From Pseudoalteromonas sp. MM1 (lineage in GTDB: Bacteria > Pseudomonadota > Gammaproteobacteria > Enterobacterales > Alteromonadaceae): a stretch of 64,000 bases of DNA. The translations under genes were made by a program, and so were the position numbers. Location of the stretch: the NCBI RefSeq assembly GCF_030296835.1, contig NZ_AP027922.1, forward strand, positions 3,410,001 to 3,474,000. Reading direction: 5' to 3'. Shown here piece after piece: positions 25,054 to 34,296 of this stretch; the first letter of the stretch is position 1; every line of letters begins with the position of its first letter. The notes under the pieces are model-generated. The model did no database searches and was not told the origin of the DNA. It saw only the letters and a program-made list of their open reading frames with translations.

Positions 25054-26205
25054 ATGTTAGTCGCTATTTTTAGACAGTTTTTTTTACTTGGCTGCATGAG
25101 TTTTGGTGGCCCTGCCGCACATTTAGGCTATTTTAAACGCCACTTTGTAGATACATTAAATTGGTTAACCGATACTCGCTATGCCCAATTAATTAGTTTA
25201 AGCCAAGCATTGCCAGGGCCAGGCTCTAGCCAAGTTGGGTTTGCTATAGGCGTAGAACGAGCAGGCCTATTAGGGGGTATTACCGCATTTATTGCATTCA
25301 CCCTCCCTTCTTTTTTAATCATGTTATTACTAGCTGTAAGTGCACATCAATTTGACGCTGTTTATTTTGCGGTTATTGCGGGATTAAAGTTATTTGCAGT
25401 GGTTATTGTGGCCGATGCCACATTGGGCATGGCTAAAAGCTTTTGTACTAATTATGTTTTAAAGCTATTAGCAGTACTAAGCACATTGGCGCTAATACTT
25501 ATGCCTATGCTGAGCACACAAATAGCTATTTTAGTTATTGCAGCCACCGTTGGCACTATTTGGCCTATGCTCAAACTTGCTCAATCAAATACCCCTAGTA
25601 CTAATAAAAGTAAGGTAAATTGGATTGCTTTAAGCATATTTGTACTCTTACTAGCTGTTAGCTTTATACCTTTAGGTCAAAATGCCAATGTGTTTGCTGC
25701 TTTTTATCAGGCCGGTGCAATGGTGTTTGGTGGCGGACACGTTGTATTGCCAATACTACAAGCGGGCTTACCCACACTAAGCGACGATCAATTTTTAAGT
25801 GCATATGCCAGTGCTCAAGCAATTCCAGGCCCCATGTTTACAATAGCCACTTACCTAGGCGCGCAACTCACTACAGAGCAGCCATTAATAGGGGCCATAG
25901 TTGCAACCCTACTTATTTTTACACCGGGCTTTTTATTAATGCTGGCGTTTCAAAAAAGCTGGTTAAATTTGGCTAACAAGCCGCGTTTTGCAAGCTCTAT
26001 TGCCGCGCTTAACGCTGCCGTAGTTGGCTTTTTAGCGGCGGCGTTGTACTCGCCTATTTGGACATCAGCCGTTCACAACCTATGGCAGGTTGCACTGGTT
26101 ATTGCAGCTTTTGCATGGCTAAGAATGAAAAAGCCACCTATTTGGTGGCTATTAGCTTTATTTATTAGTGTGGGCCTTGTTCAGCACTATTTGCCATTAC
26201 TTTAA
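25054..26205 (+). CDS. chrA: Chromate transporter family protein (long, two-domain)
   Basis: An inner-membrane protein of the CHR family with two homologous halves. Each opens with its signature: GCMSFGGPAAHLGYFKRHF near the N-terminus with SLSQALPGPGSSQV, and GAMVFGGGHVVLPILQ with AQAIPGPMF in the second half. Characterised members export chromate, with sulfate as a possible relative. Start: AAGGAGG at 25036-25042 precedes ATG at 25045 (two bases) and 25054 (eleven); 25054 gives the usual family N-terminus, though 25045 is possible. Its last 41 bases overlap the convergent mechanosensitive channel gene. Confidence 0.9.
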   Translation: MLVAIFRQFFLLGCMSFGGPAAHLGYFKRHFVDTLNWLTDTRYAQLISLSQALPGPGSSQVGFAIGVERAGLLGGITAFIAFTLPSFLIMLLLAVSAHQFDAVYFAVIAGLKLFAVVIVADATLGMAKSFCTNYVLKLLAVLSTLALILMPMLSTQIAILVIAATVGTIWPMLKLAQSNTPSTNKSKVNWIALSIFVLLLAVSFIPLGQNANVFAAFYQAGAMVFGGGHVVLPILQAGLPTLSDDQFLSAYASAQAIPGPMFTIATYLGAQLTTEQPLIGAIVATLLIFTPGFLLMLAFQKSWLNLANKPRFASSIAALNAAVVGFLAAALYSPIWTSAVHNLWQVALVIAAFAWLRMKKPPIWWLLALFISVGLVQHYLPLL

Positions 26206-27421
26206 ATGTCGGCTTATCGGTTTGCTGTGCATTAGGCGGGCTTAGTTGCCCGCTAACACTTTGATACGCTCTTAGACCAAATACTGGCAACACAGCCAAT
26301 AAGTGATCCATAATCTCGGCTTGTAAATGCTCGTAAGAAATCCAGCGTTTGTCTTCACTAAAGCAATAAAACTCAATCGGCAAGCCATGGTTCATTGGTT
26401 GAAGCTCTCGTACCATAAGCGTAAGTGAGGTATTTATTCTATTGTGCTGCTTTAAATAGCCCTCGGCATAGCGACGAAACAAACCCAAGTTAGAAACTGG
26501 GTTTGGCAATGAAGCAACACGTATATACTCGTGCAGCGGGATAGCCGCATCTATTTGTTTTCTAAATTCGTCACTTACTAAACAAATGCTGTGCATGTCT
26601 ATATTAAGCGAGCGCTTAATACGTCGGCCGCCAGACTCTTGCATTCCGCGCCAGTTCTTAAACGACCCCGCTACCAACATATAGGTAGGTATAGTGGTTA
26701 TAGTGTTATCCCAGTTGCGTACTTTTACCGTATTTAGGCCTAAATCGATTACTTCACCGTCGGCACCATAATTTTCTACTTGGATCCAATCGCCGTATGT
26801 AACCAGCCTGTTTGCCGCAATTTGAATACTGGCTACAAAGCCTAAAATGGTATCTTTAAATACTAACAAAGTAACTGCGGCAATCGCACCAAAGCCAGAG
26901 AGAATATAAGTAGGAGACTTTTCAAGCACTATGCTCACAATTAATATTGCACACACAATAAAAGTAATAAGCTTAACTACCTGCAATAAGCCCTGAATTG
27001 GCACTTCGCGAGCAAAATCTAATTGGTTATAAATAGCGCCGGCAATGCTTACAATACTGCTAAAAATAAAGCCTACATGAATAATAAGTATACCTTGGCC
27101 AATGGTTTTTAGTATTTCTGCGGTTAGTTCATTAACTGGGTAAACACTGTCGAAGGTTGCTAAAAAAAGTACGCTACATAACATGCCTGCTATGCGTTTA
27201 TTTAGTTTTGTAAGCAACGGCGAAAGTAAACCTATGCGTTCAGGAGATAACTTAGTCACCACTTTTTGGATACCAGGCAGCATTAATCGGCGCGTAAATA
27301 AGTACACCACCAATAACGAAAACACACCTATAGATGCTGCAGTAATTGCACTTAAAAAATCTGCGTCAGGTACTTTTTCAAACCAAGGAGCGATCAACTC
27401 CTGCAAGTGGGTATTGGTCAT
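26165..27421 (-). CDS. ybdG: Mechanosensitive channel of the MscS family, YbdG type
   Basis: A 418-residue inner-membrane channel. About five membrane segments precede the pore helix and the MscS beta domain with FGAIAAVTLLVFKDTILGFVASIQI and GADGEVIDLGLNTVKVRNWDNTITTIP, nearly the E. coli YbdG sequence as I recall it. A YbdG-type insert (about 295-335) follows. It releases solutes on hypo-osmotic shock. Its start overlaps the stop of the upstream acyltransferase gene by four bases, so it is the last gene of that operon. The tail overlaps chrA. Confidence 0.93.
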   Translation of the reverse strand: MTNTHLQELIAPWFEKVPDADFLSAITAASIGVFSLLVVYLFTRRLMLPGIQKVVTKLSPERIGLLSPLLTKLNKRIAGMLCSVLFLATFDSVYPVNELTAEILKTIGQGILIIHVGFIFSSIVSIAGAIYNQLDFAREVPIQGLLQVVKLITFIVCAILIVSIVLEKSPTYILSGFGAIAAVTLLVFKDTILGFVASIQIAANRLVTYGDWIQVENYGADGEVIDLGLNTVKVRNWDNTITTIPTYMLVAGSFKNWRGMQESGGRRIKRSLNIDMHSICLVSDEFRKQIDAAIPLHEYIRVASLPNPVSNLGLFRRYAEGYLKQHNRINTSLTLMVRELQPMNHGLPIEFYCFSEDKRWISYEHLQAEIMDHLLAVLPVFGLRAYQSVSGQLSPPNAQQTDKPTFKVMANSAEQGPH

Positions 27422-28338
27422 AGTGTTTCTATTTCCTTACTAATGTGTGACTCAGGTAAATCGTGTTGCGCATATATGCTGGCAAGTTGCGCGTCTTTAG
27501 CAACCCATAGTTCATTAACGTATTTTTGAAAACGGCTTCTAAATGCTTTGTCGTGTTGATAACTACCCAACATCTGTTGGTTTATAGCAATCACATCAAT
27601 AGAAACATAAATTGAGTCAAGCTGACCCTTTAAAATATTACGGCAAACATGACTTGTACTACCGCTGTACACCACACTTGTATTTAGCATGGCGTCAAAT
27701 TGCTCGCCAAGCACTTCAAGTGCAAAGGCAATCCCGCCCGCTTTGGGCTTTAGTAAATGTTTAAACGGGCTTTGCTGGCTTGCATGCTTTGCGTGGGTGT
27801 AACGGGTGCCTTCAACAAAATTAATAATGGTGGTGGGGTTATTCTTAAAATTACGACAGCTTTGTTTAGTGCGCTCAACATCTAAACCCTTTAACTTGGG
27901 GTTTTTAGCAAGTTGCGCTTTAGTTACGCGCTTCATAAAAGGCATACCCATAGCCCATGCGCCAGAGCCAATAAATGGCACGTACTTTAACTCGTCTTTT
28001 AAAAAAAACTTTGGGGCAGGTAATACATTAATTGAGCTAAGCACTACAATATCCAACCAGCTCATATGATTACAAACTAGTAAGTACCAACTTTTTGAAT
28101 TTACATCGCCGTTAATGTTTACTTTTATGTTGGCGCAGCCTAGCCACAAGCCAAACCGGTTACCATTACACCAGCCTCGGTACACGCTATGCAGTATGGT
28201 GTTAATTATAGAAAAAGGTAGTACAAGCTTTATTAAGCCAAGCAGTAGCACTAAGGTGCCAAAAACTATTACATTTGAAAAAAACACGCAGCCTACAATT
28301 AAGCCATTGAGCCAATTTGGTAACCACTTTTTTAGCAT
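27418..28338 (-). CDS. Lysophospholipid acyltransferase, YihG-like (second copy)
   Basis: A 306-residue membrane-associated acyltransferase of the PlsC fold. Motif I is NHMSWLD (the usual NHxxxxD, about 90-96); motif III is FVEGTRYT and motif IV KPKAGG. Two N-terminal hydrophobic segments (about 10-50) anchor it. It would acylate lysophosphatidic acid. It is a tandem paralogue of the next gene upstream (28 bases away) and overlaps the channel gene downstream. Confidence 0.9.
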   Translation of the reverse strand: MLKKWLPNWLNGLIVGCVFFSNVIVFGTLVLLLGLIKLVLPFSIINTILHSVYRGWCNGNRFGLWLGCANIKVNINGDVNSKSWYLLVCNHMSWLDIVVLSSINVLPAPKFFLKDELKYVPFIGSGAWAMGMPFMKRVTKAQLAKNPKLKGLDVERTKQSCRNFKNNPTTIINFVEGTRYTHAKHASQQSPFKHLLKPKAGGIAFALEVLGEQFDAMLNTSVVYSGSTSHVCRNILKGQLDSIYVSIDVIAINQQMLGSYQHDKAFRSRFQKYVNELWVAKDAQLASIYAQHDLPESHISKEIETL

Positions 28339-28366
28339 AATTGTAAGCCCATTTTTTATTGCCTTA

Positions 28367-29245
28367 TTATTTATGGTTGTGTTCGAGCTGTTGTAGTGTT
28401 TGCTCTTTTTCTTCCCATAAACGGTTTAGTTCACTTTGAAAACCCACTCTAAATTCAGAGTCGCCAGTGTAATCACCAATCAACTCTTCGCTTACAGGGC
28501 GAATGTCTACATGCACATTAATTTGCTTAACTTTGCCCCCGGCAAAATCCATAAATGTAGGGATGCCATCGGGGTAATGAATGGTCACATTTACTACTTT
28601 AGAGATTTGCTCACCCATAGCCTGCATTACAAATGCGATCCCACCCGCTTTTGGCTTTAATAAATGCGGAAAAGGGCTATTTTGGCGAGCATGTTTTTGC
28701 GTTGTAAAGCGCGTGCCTTCTACAAAGTTAACAATACTTACCGGCATTTCTTTAAATTTTTCACAGGCTTTGCGGGTTGTTTCTATGTCTTTACCACGTA
28801 GCTTTGGATTCTTTTTTAACTGTGCTTTGCTAGTGCGGGTCATAAACGGAAAGTCGAGCGCCCACCAGCACACGCCTAATATTGGCACGTAAATGAGCTC
28901 TTTTTTCAAAAAAAAGTTTAAAAATGGAATTTTACGGTTAAATACGCGTTGTAGTACTAATATATCAACCCAACTTTGATGATTAGCAATCACTAAGTAC
29001 CAGTCTTTTAATTTGGTTTCTTCAAGACCGGTAACATTAATTTTTGTTGGCGTGAATAAGCGTTGGTTAATGCTATTAACCGACACCCAAATAGTGGCGC
29101 ACTGTTTAGCAACCCAGCTTAAAAGCTTTTGCATAGGCTTAATAGGAATTAACTTTAATAGCCCACAAACAAAAATAGGAACAAACCAAATTAGTGTGTT
29201 TATTGTATAAAGTAAGATACTGAATACACCGCGAATTACTGACAT
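28367..29245 (-). CDS. Lysophospholipid acyltransferase, YihG-like (first copy)
   Basis: A 292-residue PlsC-type acyltransferase with NHQSWVD (about 88-94), FFLKKELIYVPILG, FVEGTRFTTQKH and LLKPKAGGIAFVM, all close to E. coli YihG. Hydrophobic segments at the N-terminus. It heads an operon of two acyltransferases and a mechanosensitive channel, which suggests a shared role in adapting the membrane. The two copies differ at many sites, so the duplication is old. Confidence 0.9.
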   Translation of the reverse strand: MSVIRGVFSILLYTINTLIWFVPIFVCGLLKLIPIKPMQKLLSWVAKQCATIWVSVNSINQRLFTPTKINVTGLEETKLKDWYLVIANHQSWVDILVLQRVFNRKIPFLNFFLKKELIYVPILGVCWWALDFPFMTRTSKAQLKKNPKLRGKDIETTRKACEKFKEMPVSIVNFVEGTRFTTQKHARQNSPFPHLLKPKAGGIAFVMQAMGEQISKVVNVTIHYPDGIPTFMDFAGGKVKQINVHVDIRPVSEELIGDYTGDSEFRVGFQSELNRLWEEKEQTLQQLEHNHK

Positions 29246-29304
29246 TTATTTATTTTCCTTTAAACAATGCGCGCCAAACAGCGACGCTTTTAATTCTATG
29301 AAAG

Positions 29305-31185
29305 TTAATCTTCAAAGTAAGTATAACCTTCAAGCCCAGCATTAAGCTCGGCTAAATACCCAGCTTTAAACTGCTCAGACACTGCTAGTTTGTTGACCAA
29401 TAATTCAAAGTTTTGTGCCAAAATGGCGCTATCATAGTCAACAAACTTTAATACATCCTTAACGCTATCACCTTTAATAGCATTGGTTAATACATAACCG
29501 TCGTCGGTTAGCTCTACATGCACTGAGTCGGTGTCGCCAAATAAGTTATGTAAATCACCTAAAATTTCTTGGTAAGCCCCTACCATAAACATTGCTATAT
29601 GGTATTGCTCGCCATGTTGGTACTCAGGTATAGGTAAACTGGTTTCTATGCCCGCGCCTTCAACGTACTCCCGAATTTGCCCATCTGAGTCACAGGTAAT
29701 ATCTTGAATAATGGCGCGCTGGGTTAGCGGTTTATCTAAATTTTCGATTGGCATCACCGGAAACAGCTGCTCAATGCCCCACACATCAGGTAACGACTGA
29801 AACAGTGAAAAGTTAACAAATAGCTTGTCGGCTAGCTTTTCGTGTAAATCGTCAAGTACCTCGCGGTGCGCACGCGCGTTATTACTAAGTGATGCGCGCA
29901 CCCGATGCAAAATAGTAAAATATAACTGCTCTATTTTCGCCCACTCGAGCATGCTTACTAAACCATGTACGTACTGGTCGTGCGCTTCGCTAAATAAGTG
30001 CATCGCATCGTGGTAAATCTCTAGCGCCATACGCGGGTTTAAACGTTGTAAACACTGCCACATTTCATCAAGCACTAACGCGCTATTTTGTAGTGGTGGC
30101 TCAGGGTTTGGGTGATTTGGCGCTTTTTCTACATCTATTACATCAGTAATTAACACCGCGTGGTGAGCTGTTAAAGCACGCCCTGATTCAGTAATAATAG
30201 CGGGATGCGTTAAGCTATGCTGGTCACACACCTCAGCAAAGGCATTAACCACATTACGGGCGTATTCTTCAACGGAGTAGTTCATCGAGCAAGCGCTGCG
30301 TGAGCCTGAGCCTTCGTAGTCAACCCCTAAACCACCGCCTACATCAACTGTATTAAGCGGCACACCTAGCTGAGTAAGCTCAGCAAAGTGGCGCGCACAT
30401 TCGCGCAGGGCACGGTGTATGTCACGTATGTTGGCAATTTGAGAACCAATATGAAAATGCACCATTTGCATTAAATGCAATTTATTATGCTTTTTAAGTA
30501 CCTCAACAGCGCTGAGTACTTGGCCTGCGGTTAAGCCAAATTTGCCTTTTTCGCCCCCGGTATTTTGCCACTTGCCTTTACCTACCGAGTTTAAGCGAAT
30601 ACGAATGCCAATAGCAGGCTCTATGCCTAGGTTATCTATTTCTTCAAGTAAGGTAGTTAGCTCTGAGAGTTTTTCGACCACTATTTTAACGCTGTGCCCC
30701 ATGGCTTGACCAATACAGGCTAAACGCAAAAATTCACTGTCTTTATAGCCATTGCACACAATAGTAATGGGTTTATCGGCTACCCCTAAAATAGCCATAA
30801 GCTCGGGCTTTGAGCCTGCCTCTAGGCCGACTAAACCACTTGGGTGCGCTAATAATTTACTCACCACCGAACGCTGCTGATTAACCTTTATTGGGTATAC
30901 ACACGTGTATTTACCTTTGTATTCACGGCTACTTTGAGCAAGGGTAAACGCATTGGTGAGTGTATCTACGCGGTTTTTTAAAATATCGGTAAAGCGAACT
31001 AATACAGGCAATGTTAAGCCTTGCTGCTTAAATTGCTCGGTGAGCTGCGTTAAAGAAATTGCATTTTTAGATTGGTCACCATCTGGGTAAGCAACTAGTT
31101 CGCCTTGTGCGTTAATATCAAAATAGCCATCGCTCCAATGAGCAACATTATATGTAGCGCGTGCTGTTTCTAAACCCCAAGTCAT
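29305..31185 (-). CDS. speA: Biosynthetic arginine decarboxylase
   Basis: SpeA makes agmatine from arginine, the first step of one route to putrescine. The 626-residue product is of normal length. The pyridoxal phosphate lysine is Lys100 in YPIKVNQQ; HFHIGSQ and DVGGGLGVDYEG hold the cofactor phosphate, and the C-terminal part has the family dimer insert. An AAGAAGAG ribosome site precedes the ATG at 31185. It is divergent from speE; agmatinase is not in the window. Confidence 0.97.
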   Translation of the reverse strand: MTWGLETARATYNVAHWSDGYFDINAQGELVAYPDGDQSKNAISLTQLTEQFKQQGLTLPVLVRFTDILKNRVDTLTNAFTLAQSSREYKGKYTCVYPIKVNQQRSVVSKLLAHPSGLVGLEAGSKPELMAILGVADKPITIVCNGYKDSEFLRLACIGQAMGHSVKIVVEKLSELTTLLEEIDNLGIEPAIGIRIRLNSVGKGKWQNTGGEKGKFGLTAGQVLSAVEVLKKHNKLHLMQMVHFHIGSQIANIRDIHRALRECARHFAELTQLGVPLNTVDVGGGLGVDYEGSGSRSACSMNYSVEEYARNVVNAFAEVCDQHSLTHPAIITESGRALTAHHAVLITDVIDVEKAPNHPNPEPPLQNSALVLDEMWQCLQRLNPRMALEIYHDAMHLFSEAHDQYVHGLVSMLEWAKIEQLYFTILHRVRASLSNNARAHREVLDDLHEKLADKLFVNFSLFQSLPDVWGIEQLFPVMPIENLDKPLTQRAIIQDITCDSDGQIREYVEGAGIETSLPIPEYQHGEQYHIAMFMVGAYQEILGDLHNLFGDTDSVHVELTDDGYVLTNAIKGDSVKDVLKFVDYDSAILAQNFELLVNKLAVSEQFKAGYLAELNAGLEGYTYFED

Positions 31186-31382
31186 GGCAACTCTTCTTTA
31201 ATCAATTAGCTATAAAGGCGCATTTTAATACGTCACTATCCCCTACGCTAACAAAAATTGAACTTTAACTCGATACTGGCTAACTTTATTGCCAAAGCAG
31301 TTAAAATTTCATTGAGCAAAACGCCAAGCACTGGCAGAATTGCCCCTTTTTCATACTTAACTTAAAAAGTGTAAAAACAACT

Positions 31383-32246
31383 ATGGCAAATTTAGATCAA
31401 AGTAAGTGGTTTACAGAAATTAGCGACCGCGATGGCAGCGCATTTTCATTACGTATTAACAAAAAGTTGGATGAAAAACAGTCTCCTTTTCAAAAAGTAG
31501 AAATGTTCGAAACCACAGACTTTGGTAATTTAATGATCATCGATGGCTGTACTATGGTTACAACCCGCGAAAACTTTTTTTACCATGAGATGATCAGCCA
31601 CCCTGCACTTTTAGCGCATCCAAACCCTAAAAACGTCGTTATTGTTGGCGGCGGAGACTGCGGTACATTGCGTGAAGTATTAAAACACCCAAGCGTAGAA
31701 ACCGTAACGCAAATAGATATAGACGAAGTAGTAACGCAAATGTCGTTAAAATACTTTCCAGAACTTTGCGAATCAAACAACGACCCTCGTGCTAACGTTA
31801 TGTTTGATGACGGCATTAAATACATGCGCGAAGCCGCTGGCGAGTCTATTGATGTGGTAATTGTTGATGGCACAGACCCTGTAGGCCCAGGTGAAGGTTT
31901 ATTTAACCATGCGTTTTATACAAGCTGCCTAAATGCACTTCGCCCAGGCGGTATTTTAGTACAGCAAAGCGAGTCGCCACTTATGCACATGCCGCTGTTA
32001 GTAGAAATGCGTGAAGCTATGTTAAGTGTAGGGTTTAACGATTTACAAACACTGCCATTTCCACAGCCAATTTACCCAAGCGGTTTATGGTCGGTAACGC
32101 TTGCACGTAAATCACAAGCATTTAATGGTTTTAGAGAAGCCGATGCCGAGCAAGTTGCACAGCACAGCGAATACTACAATAGCGGCATTCATCACGGTGC
32201 ACTTGCTACACCAAACTTTATGAAGCGCGCATTTAATAAAAAATAA
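31383..32246 (+). CDS. speE: Spermidine synthase
   Basis: SpeE transfers an aminopropyl group from decarboxylated S-adenosylmethionine to putrescine. The 287-residue product has the nucleotide loop VGGGDCGTLREVLKH (about 88-102), the acidic DIDE and the active-site block VDGTDPVGPGEGLF (about 158-171), with PIYPSGLWSVTLAR at the end. It shares a 197-base divergent region with speA. A strong terminator follows. Its partners speD and speB must lie elsewhere. Confidence 0.97.
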   Translation: MANLDQSKWFTEISDRDGSAFSLRINKKLDEKQSPFQKVEMFETTDFGNLMIIDGCTMVTTRENFFYHEMISHPALLAHPNPKNVVIVGGGDCGTLREVLKHPSVETVTQIDIDEVVTQMSLKYFPELCESNNDPRANVMFDDGIKYMREAAGESIDVVIVDGTDPVGPGEGLFNHAFYTSCLNALRPGGILVQQSESPLMHMPLLVEMREAMLSVGFNDLQTLPFPQPIYPSGLWSVTLARKSQAFNGFREADAEQVAQHSEYYNSGIHHGALATPNFMKRAFNKK

Positions 32247-32263
32247 TTTGCACTTTTTAAATC

Positions 32264-32292
32264 AAAAGGGAGCTTTTAAAGCTCCCTTTTTT
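32264..32292 (+). terminator. Terminator of speE
   Basis: AAAAGGGAGC (32264-32273) pairs with GCTCCCTTTT (32281-32290), loop TTTTAAA, followed by TT. Six bases further on lies the end of the convergent barrel gene; the A-rich 5' side would let it act on that strand too. Confidence 0.85.
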
Positions 32293-32297
32293 GTACT

Positions 32298-33524
32298 TTA
32301 AAAGCGCCACTGCGCGTTAACCATTAATTGTTGCTGCGAAATTCGCTGAGCAAAGCCGCTACCAGTTCTATTTTGTACAAAGCTATGTAGTGCAGACCCT
32401 TCAACGCCTATTTGTAATTTATCTGTAAGCTGATAACGCCAAGTGGCAGTAACCCCCTCACCGTTACTGGCATTAGGATCAAACGTGGTAGTGTCATCGT
32501 CATCTACTTTAAAATAATCATACCTTAGCGATATCCTGTGCTTACCGGCTTTATGGCTGAGCATTAAATAATGGCTATAAAAGCTATTATAAATAAGCTT
32601 ATTAGCGCCCATTTCGGTTTTACCACCCATCAACTGAGCAATAAAGCGAGTTTTACCTGTAAATTTATATAACCACGCTAAGCTGCTAAAGCGAGTATGC
32701 CAAGCGTACTGACCTGTGTCTGCATTAAACACGGTTGGATCTGCGTTATTATCATAATAATAAAACCTAAACTGCGAGCGCTTTAAATAATCCCAATGCA
32801 CGCCTGCGTAATAGCCAAAACGACCATCGACTTCTTCAAATGGCAGTACTTGGTTAGCTTGCCAGCGTAATTCGTAACTATTTAATGCTGCTATAGGCGC
32901 AAACTGTACGCTTTCGTTAAAAGTTGTTTGCCTGTCATGCAGCGCAAAACCCCGCCACGAAAGTAACGTCCCTGTTGGGTCGTTTCCTTTGTAAATAGCA
33001 GCGCTCATACTAAAGCTGTGCTTGGAATTAAAGCGTTTTCCGGGGCGCTTAATTGTAACCTCACCACCGACAGTGCGAAGCTCTTCACCTATCCAGCTAT
33101 TAATTGCCGAGTTTGTATAGTTATAGGGTGAAGTCCAGCCTATATCAGGGTTTTCGAGCGACATACTAGGGTAAAAACCACCTACCTTTACATGCCATTT
33201 ATAACGGCTGTTTACTAGCGGCTGATACTGTAAATACGCTTGGCTTAAACCTAATGTAGTTTTCGGCTCTTGGTTTGCATTAAGCACAGCATGGGCGCTC
33301 CAAGCACTATTTAAATCGGCCTTAAAGTCTATAATACCTTGCGATAGCAAAATGCTATCACTGCTATCCCCATGGCGATATAAACCAACGCCGCCACCTT
33401 GAAAGCTCTGCGTATCGTCACTTGCAACCGCACGCACCTGAATAAGCCCTTTAACTTGCGAAAAAGTTGGTAGGCTGATGAAAAGTAAGCCAAGTAATAG
33501 TGTATTTTTGCGCTTAATAGTCAT
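32298..33524 (-). CDS. Uncharacterised outer-membrane beta-barrel protein
   Basis: About 408 residues with a signal peptide (LLLGLLFISLPTFS, cleavage near residue 23) and alternating aromatic strands to a terminal WRF, as in porins. It has no plug, so it is not TonB-dependent. The family was not recognised by name. The start is taken at 33524, where GGA lies eight bases upstream and the ATG overlaps the end of the cupredoxin gene, so translation is coupled. The paired periplasmic copper-type protein suggests a joint task. Confidence 0.8.
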   Translation of the reverse strand: MTIKRKNTLLLGLLFISLPTFSQVKGLIQVRAVASDDTQSFQGGGVGLYRHGDSSDSILLSQGIIDFKADLNSAWSAHAVLNANQEPKTTLGLSQAYLQYQPLVNSRYKWHVKVGGFYPSMSLENPDIGWTSPYNYTNSAINSWIGEELRTVGGEVTIKRPGKRFNSKHSFSMSAAIYKGNDPTGTLLSWRGFALHDRQTTFNESVQFAPIAALNSYELRWQANQVLPFEEVDGRFGYYAGVHWDYLKRSQFRFYYYDNNADPTVFNADTGQYAWHTRFSSLAWLYKFTGKTRFIAQLMGGKTEMGANKLIYNSFYSHYLMLSHKAGKHRISLRYDYFKVDDDDTTTFDPNASNGEGVTATWRYQLTDKLQIGVEGSALHSFVQNRTGSGFAQRISQQQLMVNAQWRF

Positions 33525-34137
33525 CAAATTCATCCGTAGCAAAGTCTATTTGCTCGGCTATGGCCTGCTTTACGGTATAATGTAGAGGTGCTTCACTCAC
33601 ATTAATGCTTTGGGTTTCTACGTTACTTATATCACTAAACCCAGAATGCCATACACTCAAAGTGTATTGCCCATTAGGAACTGTTAAATTTACTGTGCCG
33701 TTGTCGTCAGTAATGGCAAAAACGGTGCTATCCACCACCACAATATAACCCAGCATCCAGTCATGAATATTACAACCAAGCTCCACCACACCTGCTTGAT
33801 CAAAAATTATAGGCGCTTTAGGTTGCTCTTTATAAAGCTTCAGTTCAAAGGTTTTAGCCTCAGAAAACGAATAAACGTGATGCATGATAGAGTCTACATT
33901 AGGAAACTCTACTCTTGCGTTTTTCGGGACAACTAACGTACGTGGTGTAAACTCGCGGTTTTTTTGACTCATTGCGTAGGTTTTACTCACCTGATTATTA
34001 GCCTGAGTAGATGTTCCGCTTAGCCACACCACCGCGTTTACTAAAGGCTGGTTGTTTGCATTTTTTATCGTTATTGTTGTCGCCGCTGCGCAAGTACTCA
34101 TACTTAGCAGTAGCAAACCTAGTAAGGGTTTTATCAT
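33514..34137 (-). CDS. Periplasmic cupredoxin-like protein (methylamine-utilisation type)
   Basis: About 207 residues. A Sec signal (LLGLLLLSMSTCAAA) is followed by a plastocyanin-like fold. Likely type I copper ligands are His86 or His87 (MHHVYSF), Cys122, His125 and Met128 (CNIHDWM), the pattern seen in proteins annotated as methylamine utilisation. A carboxypeptidase-like repeat (TDDNGTVNLTVPNGQYTLSVWHSGF) follows. The frame is open 156 bases further up, but the start at 34137 puts the signal first and leaves a TATAAT (34174-34169) upstream as a -10. It overlaps the barrel gene. Confidence 0.8.
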   Translation of the reverse strand: MIKPLLGLLLLSMSTCAAATTITIKNANNQPLVNAVVWLSGTSTQANNQVSKTYAMSQKNREFTPRTLVVPKNARVEFPNVDSIMHHVYSFSEAKTFELKLYKEQPKAPIIFDQAGVVELGCNIHDWMLGYIVVVDSTVFAITDDNGTVNLTVPNGQYTLSVWHSGFSDISNVETQSINVSEAPLHYTVKQAIAEQIDFATDEFDDY

Positions 34138-34296
34138 GAAGCTAATCGCTATTATCAATTTGTTTACATTATAGACCGATTTAACCATAAAATTCTTTCT
34201 ATTTTTTAAAACATTGAATACGTATGTAGCATGTCGTATTAACAACTCAGTGTCATTATCCTTAAGGGTCACCACCGACTCATCAAAGGACACACA

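Noticed and set aside
34138..34293. N-terminal extension of the cupredoxin
   Set aside because: It would place 52 residues before the signal peptide and contains a TATAAT suited to be the promoter.
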